Under the pieces are notes generated by a model. That model had not been told where the DNA came from. It saw only the letters and a program-made list of their open reading frames with translations, and did not search any database. A stretch of 5,181 nucleotides of DNA from Chthonomonadaceae bacterium. Lineage in GTDB: Bacteria; Armatimonadota; Chthonomonadetes; Chthonomonadales; Chthonomonadaceae. Location of the stretch: positions 1 to 5,181 of the forward strand of contig JANXLO010000041.1 of NCBI GenBank assembly GCA_025355115.1. Reading direction: 5' to 3'. Below, in pieces: positions 1-4,692 of the stretch; within the stretch, counting starts at the first letter, position 1; every line of letters starts with the position of its first letter. The translations under genes were made by a program, and so were the position numbers.

Positions 1-180
1 ATCATCACCTCGACGAATCGGGGCGAGCCGGCGGTTCTTTCGGAGACAAGCCCCGCGGGGCAGGCCTACCGCAACATTGCCCGTCGCCTGCGCGGAGAGG
101 AAGTCCCGTTCCTCGATCTCGAAGAGAAGAGCGGCTTCTTCGAAAAGCTGTTCAAACGCTTCTCTGCCAAATCTCGCTGA
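1..180 (+). CDS. minD: Septum site-determining protein MinD, C-terminal part (5' end outside the window)
   Basis: The 59 codons before the TGA at 178-180 read as the tail of MinD, the membrane-associated ATPase of the ParA/MinD family that recruits MinC to the cell poles and is driven off the membrane by MinE. The recognisable block is TNRGEPAVLSETSPAGQAYR followed by NIARRLRGEEVPFLDLEE, which matches the conserved MinD C-terminal region. The last 15 or so residues (GFFEKLFKRFSAKSR) form a basic, amphipathic helix as expected for the MinD membrane-targeting sequence. The Walker A motif and catalytic core lie upstream of the window. minE starts 22 bases downstream on the same strand, the usual minD-minE order, which strongly supports the call. 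No promoter for this operon is visible here. Confidence 0.95.
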   Translation: MITSTNRGEPAVLSETSPAGQAYRNIARRLRGEEVPFLDLEEKSGFFEKLFKRFSAKSR

Positions 181-202
181 TGGTCTCTCTGGAGAGTCTC
201 TT

Positions 203-493
203 ATGCCTTTGAACACACTCATTGATCGCCTGTTCGGACGCGGCGAAAAGACAGCCAAAAACGTCGCGAAAGACCGCCTGCGATTCGTCCTGATGCACGA
301 CCGCGCCGACATCCCCGCGCCGATGATGGAGGAGATGCGCCGCGAGATTCTGCTCGTTCTTTCGAAGTACGTCGAGATAGACGAATCGGCCCTCGACCTG
401 TCGCTGGAGCGCTCCGACAACGCCGTGGCCGTCGTCGCCAACATCCCCATCCGCCGCGTGTTGGAAAGCCGCCTCGCCCCACCGACTCCCTGA
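203..493 (+). CDS. minE: Cell division topological specificity factor MinE
   Basis: This 96-residue protein is of normal MinE length. MinE stimulates the MinD ATPase and creates the pole-to-pole oscillation that keeps FtsZ rings at mid-cell. The N-terminus (MPLNTLIDRLFGR, 1-13) resembles the amphipathic membrane-binding segment. The anti-MinCD region follows (about 22-33, AKDRLRFVLMHD, matching the family pattern AKeRLqiil.hdR). The C-terminal topological specificity domain begins around MRREILLVLSKYVEID (45-60). The ATG at 203 was chosen because GGAGAG (191-196) sits six bases upstream and because the open frame before it overlaps the end of minD and has no MinE-like residues. It is co-transcribed with minD and followed by an intrinsic terminator, so minE closes the operon. 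Confidence 0.95.
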   Translation: MPLNTLIDRLFGRGEKTAKNVAKDRLRFVLMHDRADIPAPMMEEMRREILLVLSKYVEIDESALDLSLERSDNAVAVVANIPIRRVLESRLAPPTP

Positions 494-519
494 AATCAGC
501 GCGAAACACAGTCTCCTTG

Positions 520-548
520 CCTCGTCGCCTATCTGCGACGAGGTTTTT
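520..548 (+). terminator. Intrinsic terminator after minE
   Basis: A perfect 9-bp stem (CCTCGTCGC at 520-528 with GCGACGAGG at 535-543) encloses a 6-nt loop and is followed at once by five T residues (544-548). It lies 27 bases after the minE stop codon and separates the min operon from the riboswitch-controlled unit downstream. Confidence 0.92.
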
Positions 549-601
549 GCGTCATTTACTTTTGACTGCGAAGGCTGAGTCGACCGAACGAGGACGGCAG
601 C

Positions 602-630
602 TTGCAAAACGGAGGGAATGGGTGTACAAT
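602..630 (+). promoter_or_regulatory. Candidate sigma70-type promoter for the riboswitch/pseudopilin unit
   Basis: A -35-like TTGCAA (602-607) and a -10-like TACAAT (625-630, five of six consensus positions) are separated by the optimal 17 bases. Transcription would start near 637, about 30 bases before the riboswitch. The position, between the minE terminator and the riboswitch, is where a promoter is needed. Assignment is by consensus only. Confidence 0.65.
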
Positions 631-640
631 ACGCATGGTG

Positions 641-659
641 TTGCCGTTTGACACGGCAA
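641..659 (+). other. Small stem-loop in the leader ahead of the riboswitch
   Basis: TTGCCGT (641-647) pairs perfectly with ACGGCAA (653-659) around a 5-nt loop. It sits at the predicted 5' end of the transcript, just before riboswitch helix P1. It may simply stabilise the 5' end or insulate the aptamer. It has no T-tract, so it is not a terminator. Confidence 0.4.
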
Positions 660-666
660 AAGCCAA

Positions 667-756
667 CCGCTAGGGGAGCCTGCTGAAAATCAGGCTGAGA
701 GGGCTCAAAGGCCGACCCTGGTACCTGAACCGGATCATACCGGCGTAGGAAAGCGG
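667..756 (+). ncRNA. TPP riboswitch (THI element) aptamer
   Basis: The conserved thi-box landmarks are present in order. Helix P1 is CCGCT (667-671) with AGCGG (752-756). The P2 5' strand is GGG (674-676) with CCC (716-718). P3 is AGCCTG (677-682) with CAGGCT (691-696). The pyrimidine-sensor signature CTGAGA is at 695-700. The second arm is ACCTGAACCGGATCATACC (723-741), with P4/P5 pairing of CCGG (730-733) with CCGG (740-743), and the GCGTAGGAAA block runs into P1. In this class the RNA binds thiamine pyrophosphate and normally represses thiamine synthesis or transport genes. A terminator lies 45 bases downstream, suggesting transcriptional control. The gene downstream here is a pseudopilin, not a known thiamine gene. 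Confidence 0.95.
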
Positions 757-801
757 CCAATAACGGAAAGACGCGAGCTTGTGTGCTCGGCGCCCTCTTC
801 T

Positions 802-833
802 CGCCGCTTCCATTTCGTGAAGGCGGCGTTTTT
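802..833 (+). terminator. Riboswitch expression-platform terminator
   Basis: The stem CGCCGCTTC (802-810) pairs with GAA plus GCGGCG (819-828, one bulged G at 822) around an 8-nt loop, and five T residues follow (829-833). It lies between the TPP aptamer and the pseudopilin ribosome binding site. The 5' arm GCCGCTT (803-809) is also a perfect 7-bp complement of AAGCGGC (751-757), which contains the 3' strand of aptamer helix P1. This gives a mutually exclusive antiterminator. Expected behaviour is that TPP binding holds P1 closed, leaves the terminator arm free and stops transcription. Confidence 0.88.
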
Positions 834-849
834 GCTGCCGCACTTCACA

Positions 850-858
850 GGAACGGAG
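850..858 (+). promoter_or_regulatory. Ribosome binding site deciding the GTG start of the pseudopilin
   Basis: GGAACGGAG with its GGAG core at 855-858 lies eight bases before the GTG at 867. It is downstream of the riboswitch terminator, so it is transcribed only on readthrough. Confidence 0.7.
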
Positions 859-866
859 CAAATCTC

Positions 867-1664
867 GTGACCACTCGACAGCATTGCCGCCCTGCCTTCA
901 CGCTCATTGAACTGCTCGTCGTCATCGCGATCATCGCGATTCTGGCGGCCATCCTCTTCCCAGTCTTCGCGCAGGCCCGCGAAAGCGCGCGGCAGACCGT
1001 CTGCACCTCCAACGTCCGTCAGATCGGGCTGTCGGTAAAGATGTACGTGCAGGACTACGACGAGAGCTTCCCCATCTTCTATGCCTACAATACGCAAGAC
1101 CCTGTGACGAGCGCACGGGCCTGGGCCGGCGATGCGCCGCACAAAGGCATTGAACTGGAGCTGCTGCCGTACTCGAAGAATAAGGACATATTCCGCTGCC
1201 CCGACGACCTGGGCGGCCCCTCGCTCTCCGACCCCGCCTTCGGATGCCCTGGCCGGCCGACTTATCAGGCCTGCTACGGATCCAGCTACCGCTTCGACCG
1301 GGGCAGCTTCTCCGTGGCGGCAGGCGAGTCGTCGCAGAACAACGACACCACGCAGTTCACCAGCAATCAGATCGTCACCGACTCGCAGTTCGCATTCCCC
1401 TCGGATACTCGCATCATGCGCGATGAAATGATGCCCTGGTTTGGCACGACCGCAAAGTATGGCTACATCCCCGGCTACTACCAGCAGTGGCACAGTCGAG
1501 GGGCGGGCTTCGTGTTCGCCGATGGCCATTCGAAGTTCGTGGTCAGTGCCGGGGCCTTCGATAAGCAGGTCGTCTGTCCGTCTGGAGGCCGCAGCGACGA
1601 CCCTGATCCCAACTCAGCGACCGACGGCAACGGCTACGGCACCTACTACGGCATCTGCGACTAA
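867..1664 (+). CDS. Prepilin-type (DUF1559-like, H-x9-DG) pseudopilin under a TPP riboswitch
   Basis: This 265-residue protein begins with a short type IV prepilin leader ([10 protein letters not shown]) and a predicted prepilin peptidase site before FTLIE, with the conserved Glu at +5. A hydrophobic helix follows (about 11-37). The next block, [13 protein letters not shown] (31-43), and MYVQDYDE (59-66) are hallmarks of large pseudopilin families in Armatimonadota-like bacteria. The C-terminal H-x9-DG motif is present (H209, D219-G220, in [17 protein letters not shown]). Six cysteines follow the leader (46, 111, 127, 136, 237, 264), compatible with disulfides outside the membrane. The GTG at 867 is preferred because GGAG (855-858) lies eight bases upstream and the leader then has normal length. 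The frame opens earlier, at 783, but that start would lie before the riboswitch terminator. Such proteins are inserted in the inner membrane and assembled into pseudopili or retained at the surface. The precise role is unknown. Confidence 0.88.
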   Translation: MTTRQHCRPAFTLIELLVVIAIIAILAAILFPVFAQARESARQTVCTSNVRQIGLSVKMYVQDYDESFPIFYAYNTQDPVTSARAWAGDAPHKGIELELLPYSKNKDIFRCPDDLGGPSLSDPAFGCPGRPTYQACYGSSYRFDRGSFSVAAGESSQNNDTTQFTSNQIVTDSQFAFPSDTRIMRDEMMPWFGTTAKYGYIPGYYQQWHSRGAGFVFADGHSKFVVSAGAFDKQVVCPSGGRSDDPDPNSATDGNGYGTYYGICD

Positions 1665-1700
1665 GCAGAAGGTCGCTCAATGCTCAGGATGCTCGAATCA

Positions 1701-1736
1701 AAAAGCCGCTGGCTCTGAACTGAGTCAGGGGCTTTT
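1701..1736. terminator. Bidirectional terminator between the convergent pseudopilin and glycosylase genes
   Basis: AAAAGCC (1701-1707) pairs with GGCTTTT (1730-1736). Inside it CTG-G-CTC (1709-1715) pairs with GAG-T-CAG (1722-1728) with one mismatch. The + strand ends in four T residues. The minus strand reads the same stem with a run of five T residues at its 3' side (complement of 1700-1704). It lies between the pseudopilin stop at 1664 and the minus-strand gene ending at 1764, so it can serve both. Confidence 0.75.
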
Positions 1737-1763
1737 CGCGGTCGTTGGGTTCGTTGTGGTCGG

Positions 1764-2648
1764 CTATTTCACTGGCTCAGCAGGCGTCCAGGCGTAGAAG
1801 CTGTAGGCCAAGCCGCGCCAGGGAGCGAAATCGGCGAAGAAGGCGTGGACTTCGGCATCGGTGACGGCGCAGCCCAGCTCCTTGCCGACGAGGGTTCGCG
1901 CCCAGGAGTCCACGTTGACATGCTCGCCGCGGCCGAGGTAGAGCAGTAGAGTGGCGGCGGCATAGGGGCCGACGCCGCGCAGGCCAAGCAGTCGTTTGCG
2001 GAGCGTGAAAGCGTCCTGTTCGGTGTCTGTCTGCCACCCCTCGAGCGGGATGACGCCATCGCAAATGCCGCAGGCCAGGCTATGAATCGCGGCGACGCGA
2101 TAGCCAACTTTCGCAGCGGACGCGAACTCCTCCAACGGGACGACGGCGATGCTTTCGGGGCCAGGGAATGCGCGGCGGTCGGGGGCGGCAGGACAGACCG
2201 CGCCAAAATGATTCAGGATGCGAGCCGACATCGACTTCGTCTGTCCCCAGGTGGTGTTCGTCGTGAGAATGACCTTGACCGTGTCCTCCCAGAGCGTCGA
2301 GCTGCGCAGCATCCGGCCCTGCCTTCGCTCCGGGACGTGGGCCAGGCGCGGATGACCGGTGCAGAATGCGTGAAATTCGTCCAGCGCGATGTCCAGCTGC
2401 AGCATCCGACGGACGCGGGCTGCAATCTCCTCGCCGTCCGCCTCCTCCGAAGCCTCGATCGTAAGCTTGCCCAACTCCGGCTCGGCAATCCGCAGCAGAA
2501 CTACCTTCCCGCTCGACAACTGTTCGATGCGCTCGAGGATGCCATTCGCGCTGTCCCACACGAATGGGAGCAGTTGATGCCAGCCATGCGCATCGATGGT
2601 TTCCCGCAGGGAAAAGTCGTTAGGCGTCAATAACTCTAGCGATCTCAT
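1764..2648 (-). CDS. HhH-GPD superfamily DNA glycosylase (AlkA/OGG1-like, predicted monofunctional)
   Basis: This 294-residue protein would excise damaged bases in base-excision repair. A poorly conserved N-terminal domain (about 1-90) precedes the helical glycosylase core. That core includes GRMLRSSTLWEDTVKVILTT (111-130), the block typical of AlkA/OGG1-type proteins. The helix-hairpin-helix is LLGLRGVGPYAA (220-231), and the catalytic aspartate is D247 in NVDSWAR. Y229 sits where bifunctional enzymes (OGG1 K249, endonuclease III K120) carry the lyase lysine, so glycosylase without AP-lyase activity is expected. No four-cysteine iron-sulfur loop is seen at the C-terminus, unlike endonuclease III or MutY. 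The ATG at 2646-2648 has AAAGGAGA (complement of 2657-2664) eight bases upstream. The gene is monocistronic, convergent with the pseudopilin gene and divergent from the hydrolase gene. Substrate (alkylated or oxidised base) cannot be told from sequence. Confidence 0.88.
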   Translation of the reverse strand: MRSLELLTPNDFSLRETIDAHGWHQLLPFVWDSANGILERIEQLSSGKVVLLRIAEPELGKLTIEASEEADGEEIAARVRRMLQLDIALDEFHAFCTGHPRLAHVPERRQGRMLRSSTLWEDTVKVILTTNTTWGQTKSMSARILNHFGAVCPAAPDRRAFPGPESIAVVPLEEFASAAKVGYRVAAIHSLACGICDGVIPLEGWQTDTEQDAFTLRKRLLGLRGVGPYAAATLLLYLGRGEHVNVDSWARTLVGKELGCAVTDAEVHAFFADFAPWRGLAYSFYAWTPAEPVK

Positions 2649-2701
2649 GCGGCGACTCTCCTTTGGTCCCCAACAGCGACTGAACTTGGGCGACAGCCGC
2701 T

Positions 2702-2710
2702 ATTTTACCA
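2702..2710 (-). promoter_or_regulatory. Candidate extended -10 promoter for the glycosylase gene
   Basis: Read on the minus strand, TGGTAAAAT gives a TGn extension directly before TAAAAT (five of six -10 consensus positions). No good -35 box is seen at 17-18 bases, which is tolerated by extended -10 promoters. The start would be near 2695, giving a leader of about 46 nt with the ribosome binding site at 2657-2664. Confidence 0.45.
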
Positions 2711-2871
2711 CCGTTCGCAGCCCTGACGCTAAACTAGATCGAGCCTCTCTTCTCTGCGGGAACATTTCGCGAACTCAAACCGTTTTGGAATACGTTGCAG
2801 CATCGCGCATCAGAGCTGCGGCCCGGCGCACGAGCATAAATCTACTTCACACGTTAGGAGAAGGCACGTTT

Positions 2872-3744
2872 ATGGAGCATCAGATACGCCTGGATCCGGA
2901 AGGTCGGGCCGACGACCCGGAGCAGGACAAGGCAAGGCACGACGGCACCCACGAAGTCACCCCTGACCTGGCTTACAAACGACTCATGATGGTCAACGTG
3001 ACATTCTTCGGTCTCTCCGGCGCGGGCGACCGTCAGTGGACGCTCATCGATGCGGGACTGCCGGGCACGGCGGAGCAGATCGAAAGCGCCGCCACGGAGC
3101 GCTTCGGGGAGGGCGCGCGCCCGGCGGCAATCATCCTCACCCACGGTCATGTGGATCACGTCGGGGCGCTGCAGCATCTTGCGGAGAAGTGGGATGCGCC
3201 CATCTACGCGCATCCGCAGGAGCTGCCATTTCTCAACGGCACCTCATCATATCCTCCGCCAGATCCCACGGTCGGCAACGGAATCATGCCCGTTGTCTCA
3301 CTCACATTTCCACGCGGTCCCATCGACGTGACTCCAAGATTAAATCCGCTTCCGATGGACGGCAGCGTGCCGGGGATGCCGGACTGGAAATGGCTGGCCA
3401 CTCCGGGGCATGCGCCCGGCCACACCTCATTGTGGCGCGAGCGGGATCGAACTCTCATCACCGGGGACGCCTTCATCACGACCAATCAAGAATCCGCCTA
3501 TGCCATCGCTACGCAAAAGGAGGAACTGCACGGCCCCCCGATGTACTTCACGCCCGACTGGGAGAGCGCCAAATCCTCCGTCGAACTGTTGGCGAAGCTG
3601 GAACCTGAGATCGCCGTTACCGGGCATGGCAGGGCTATGCGTGGCCCCGATATGCGAACCGCGCTTCACCTGCTGGCCCGTGACTTTGATCGCATCGCCG
3701 TCCCGGAGCATGGCCGCTACGTCCTTCACCCCGTTCGGGCTTGA
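2872..3744 (+). CDS. Metallo-beta-lactamase-fold hydrolase (glyoxalase II-like)
   Basis: This 290-residue protein carries all the metal-binding motifs of the MBL fold. These are HGHVDH (H91, H93, D95, H96), the TPGHAPGH stretch (H180/H184) for the third ligand, the bridging aspartate in ITGDAF (D199), and the final histidine in VTGHG (H252). It therefore should bind two metal ions and hydrolyse a substrate in the cytoplasm, as no signal peptide or membrane segment is seen. Family members include glyoxalase II, lactonases and many uncharacterised hydrolases, so the substrate is open. The ATG at 2872 was chosen because AGGAG (2856-2860) lies upstream. The in-frame open region back to 2596 overlaps the divergent glycosylase gene and its leader and has no domain-like content. 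The two divergent genes share a 223-base control region. No convincing promoter for this gene was found in it. Confidence 0.9.
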   Translation: MEHQIRLDPEGRADDPEQDKARHDGTHEVTPDLAYKRLMMVNVTFFGLSGAGDRQWTLIDAGLPGTAEQIESAATERFGEGARPAAIILTHGHVDHVGALQHLAEKWDAPIYAHPQELPFLNGTSSYPPPDPTVGNGIMPVVSLTFPRGPIDVTPRLNPLPMDGSVPGMPDWKWLATPGHAPGHTSLWRERDRTLITGDAFITTNQESAYAIATQKEELHGPPMYFTPDWESAKSSVELLAKLEPEIAVTGHGRAMRGPDMRTALHLLARDFDRIAVPEHGRYVLHPVRA

Positions 3745-3788
3745 GGCGCATTCCCGCCGTCACTCATGAGGCTGGCGTCACGCCCAAG

Positions 3789-3839
3789 CAGGCTCCGTCC
3801 CTGAGATGCTTCGAATATGCGGGCACGAAGCGCAGCCTG
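3789..3839 (+). terminator. Possible weak terminator after the MBL-fold gene
   Basis: Two nested perfect arms are present: CAGGCT (3789-3794) with AGCCTG (3834-3839), and GCTTCG (3808-3813) with CGAAGC (3826-3831). The internal loop is asymmetric (13 versus 2 nt) and a short TTTT tract comes only about 10 bases later (3849-3852). The T-tract spacing is poor, so this may be only a 3'-end hairpin. Confidence 0.3.
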
Positions 3840-3862
3840 ACAAAGTCCTTTTGCCTCCTCCT

Positions 3863-3896
3863 CCGCCCTGCCGGAAAATTCGGATTGACAGGGCGG
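3863..3896 (+). repeat. 8-bp inverted repeat overlapping the greA -35 box
   Basis: CCGCCCTG (3863-3870) and CAGGGCGG (3889-3896) are perfect inverted copies 18 bases apart. An inner CCG/CGG pair (3871-3873 and 3881-3883) could extend the stem. The right arm begins inside the TTGACA -35 element (3885-3890). It could be a terminator for the preceding gene (but its T-tract is poor) or an operator for the greA promoter. Confidence 0.4.
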
Positions 3897-3914
3897 CTGT
3901 TTGTGTGCTATTCT
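3885..3914 (+). promoter_or_regulatory. Strong candidate promoter for greA
   Basis: A perfect TTGACA -35 box (3885-3890) is followed after 18 bases by TATTCT (3909-3914). The -10 box is preceded by TGC (3906-3908), which makes it an extended -10 element. Transcription would begin near 3921, giving greA a leader of about 196 nt, long for a housekeeping gene. Confidence 0.72.
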
Positions 3915-3970
3915 ATGCGGCAAAATGCAAGCGGGCGGAAATTGGCTTCATGGGTTGTCGATGTCGAGCG

Positions 3971-4090
3971 CGGGACGGCTGCACGACGCTGTTCGGCATT
4001 TCGCTCCGTCCGTTTTTGCGACTTTTCGGGCGCAAAACAAGTCATATCGTTCGTATCTGTCTGTGACGGTTATAACGCCCACGAAATGCC
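3971..4090 (+). other. Candidate structured leader RNA upstream of greA with two competing folds
   Basis: Fold A is a terminator-like hairpin. CGGGACGG (3971-3978, one bulged G) pairs with CCGTCCG (4006-4012), and five T residues follow (4013-4017), but the loop is 27 nt. Fold B is a nested set of perfect helices: GGCATTTCG (3995-4003) with CGAAATGCC (4082-4090), CCGTC (4006-4010) with GACGG (4065-4069), and TTTTGCG (4014-4020) with CGCAAAA (4031-4037). Fold B uses the 3' arm and T-tract of fold A, so the two exclude each other. The outer helix ends 13 bases before the greA ribosome binding site. No known riboswitch consensus was recognised. This is structure read by eye, without energy calculation or alignment. 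Confidence 0.35.
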
Positions 4091-4116
4091 TATTGGGGAT
4101 GACAGGAGAAGAGGGT

Positions 4117-4596
4117 ATGTCGGAGGAACTAGAGATTGTTCTAACTCCACGCGGACAGGACAAGCTTGAGAAGCGGCTCGACTATCTGCGGAACGTGCAA
4201 CGGCGCGAAGTCGCCGATCGCATACGCGACTCCAAGCAGTTCGGCGATCTCACCGAGAACGCCGAATACGAGGGGGCAAAGAACGAGCAGGCGCTGGTCG
4301 AGGGTCAGATTGCCGACCTGCGGCGCGTCCTACAGATCGCTCAGGTGCTCGAGGACGAGGACATCCCGACGGACTACGTCGGCATCGGCTCAATCGTCAA
4401 GCTTACCAACCTGGATGACGACGATGAGTGGGAGCTAACTCTTGTCAGCTCCGTCGAGGCCGATCCGGACAACGATCTGATCTCGGACGAGACTCCCATC
4501 GGGCAGGCTCTGTTCGATAAGAAGGTGGGCGAAGATGTGCAGATACGTGTACCGAACGGTACGTTGCACTACCGCATCGACAGCATCCGCAAATAG
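4117..4596 (+). CDS. greA: Transcription elongation factor GreA
   Basis: This 159-residue protein has normal GreA length. GreA enters the secondary channel of RNA polymerase and triggers cleavage of the 3' end of backtracked transcripts. The N-terminal coiled coil (about 10-78) starts with the family motif LTPRGQDKLEKRLDYL. It carries the hairpin-tip segment FGDLTENAEYEGAKNEQ (42-58) with the acidic pair D44 and E47 that coordinates the catalytic magnesium. The C-terminal FKBP-like domain (about 85-159) contains the family block DETPIGQALFDKKVGEDV (124-141), close to the usual sPiGkALlgkkvGD. The ATG at 4117 was chosen for AGGAG (4104-4108) eight bases upstream. An in-frame ATG at 4099 would add six residues but has a poorer site. 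It is followed 97 bases later by lysS, a greA-lysS neighbourhood seen in many bacteria. Confidence 0.96.
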   Translation: MSEELEIVLTPRGQDKLEKRLDYLRNVQRREVADRIRDSKQFGDLTENAEYEGAKNEQALVEGQIADLRRVLQIAQVLEDEDIPTDYVGIGSIVKLTNLDDDDEWELTLVSSVEADPDNDLISDETPIGQALFDKKVGEDVQIRVPNGTLHYRIDSIRK

Positions 4597-4599
4597 TCG

Positions 4600-4622
4600 A
4601 CCCGAAATTTTCGGGTGCTTTT
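4600..4622 (+). terminator. Probable intrinsic terminator after greA
   Basis: ACCCGAA (4600-4606) pairs perfectly with TTCGGGT (4610-4616), leaving a tight 3-nt loop, and GC then TTTT follow (4617-4622). It begins four bases after the greA stop. The T-tract is short and offset by two bases, so partial readthrough into lysS is plausible. Confidence 0.6.
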
Positions 4623-4637
4623 ATCCTACTGAACACG

Positions 4638-4665
4638 GCGCCCCGGCGAGAATTCGCCAGGGCGC
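4638..4665 (+). promoter_or_regulatory. GC-rich hairpin in the lysS leader
   Basis: GCGCCC (4638-4643) pairs with GGGCGC (4660-4665), and inside it GGCGA (4645-4649) pairs with TCGCC (4654-4658). One C/A mismatch separates the two parts and the loop is GAAT. This gives 11 base pairs in a 28-nt element. It is followed by five A residues, not T residues, so it is not a forward terminator. It ends 11 bases before the GGGAGG ribosome binding site of lysS and could affect translation, mRNA stability or processing of the greA-lysS transcript. Confidence 0.45.
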
Positions 4666-4676
4666 AAAAAGACAAT

Positions 4677-4682
4677 GGGAGG
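4677..4682 (+). promoter_or_regulatory. Ribosome binding site deciding the GTG start of lysS
   Basis: GGGAGG lies ten bases before the GTG at 4693. An in-frame ATG at 4675 overlaps this site and has no Shine-Dalgarno sequence of its own, so the GTG is preferred. Confidence 0.7.
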
Positions 4683-4692
4683 TCAACTCTTC

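Noticed and set aside
562..590. TTGACT at 562-567 as the -35 box of the riboswitch unit
   Set aside because: No acceptable -10 sequence occurs 16-18 bases downstream (GAACGA region). The TTGCAA/TACAAT pair at 602-630 is clearly better.
152..760. 202-codon minus-strand frame across minE and the riboswitch
   Set aside because: It runs through minE, the minE terminator and the aptamer and shows no family motif.
783..866. Earlier GTG start (783) for the pseudopilin
   Set aside because: It would place the start before the riboswitch terminator, make an unusually long leader and lack a ribosome binding site. The GTG at 867 has GGAG at a good distance.
735..1529. 264-codon open frame on the minus strand opposite the riboswitch and pseudopilin
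   Set aside because: It lies antisense to a clear pseudopilin gene and the TPP aptamer, its product is low-complexity Val/Gly/Arg-rich without recognisable motifs, and it is a typical GC-rich shadow frame.
1989..2000. K218 of the glycosylase as the catalytic lyase lysine
   Set aside because: Aligning on the GVG hairpin and the catalytic aspartate puts the lysine position two residues after GVG, which is Y229. K218 is seven residues before the hairpin GVG and 29 from D247, too far.
2596..2871. N-terminal extension of the MBL-fold protein
   Set aside because: The extension overlaps the divergent glycosylase gene and control region and lacks domain-like sequence. The ATG at 2872 has an AGGAG site.
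3741..4169. 142-codon plus-strand frame between the hydrolase gene and greA, and an 86-codon frame at 3806-4066
   Set aside because: They cover the greA promoter and leader, have unremarkable Arg/Ser/Cys-rich composition and no usable ribosome binding site. The first also runs into greA in the wrong frame.
4675..4692. ATG at 4675 as the lysS start
   Set aside because: It is in frame but has no Shine-Dalgarno sequence and overlaps the GGGAGG that serves the GTG at 4693.
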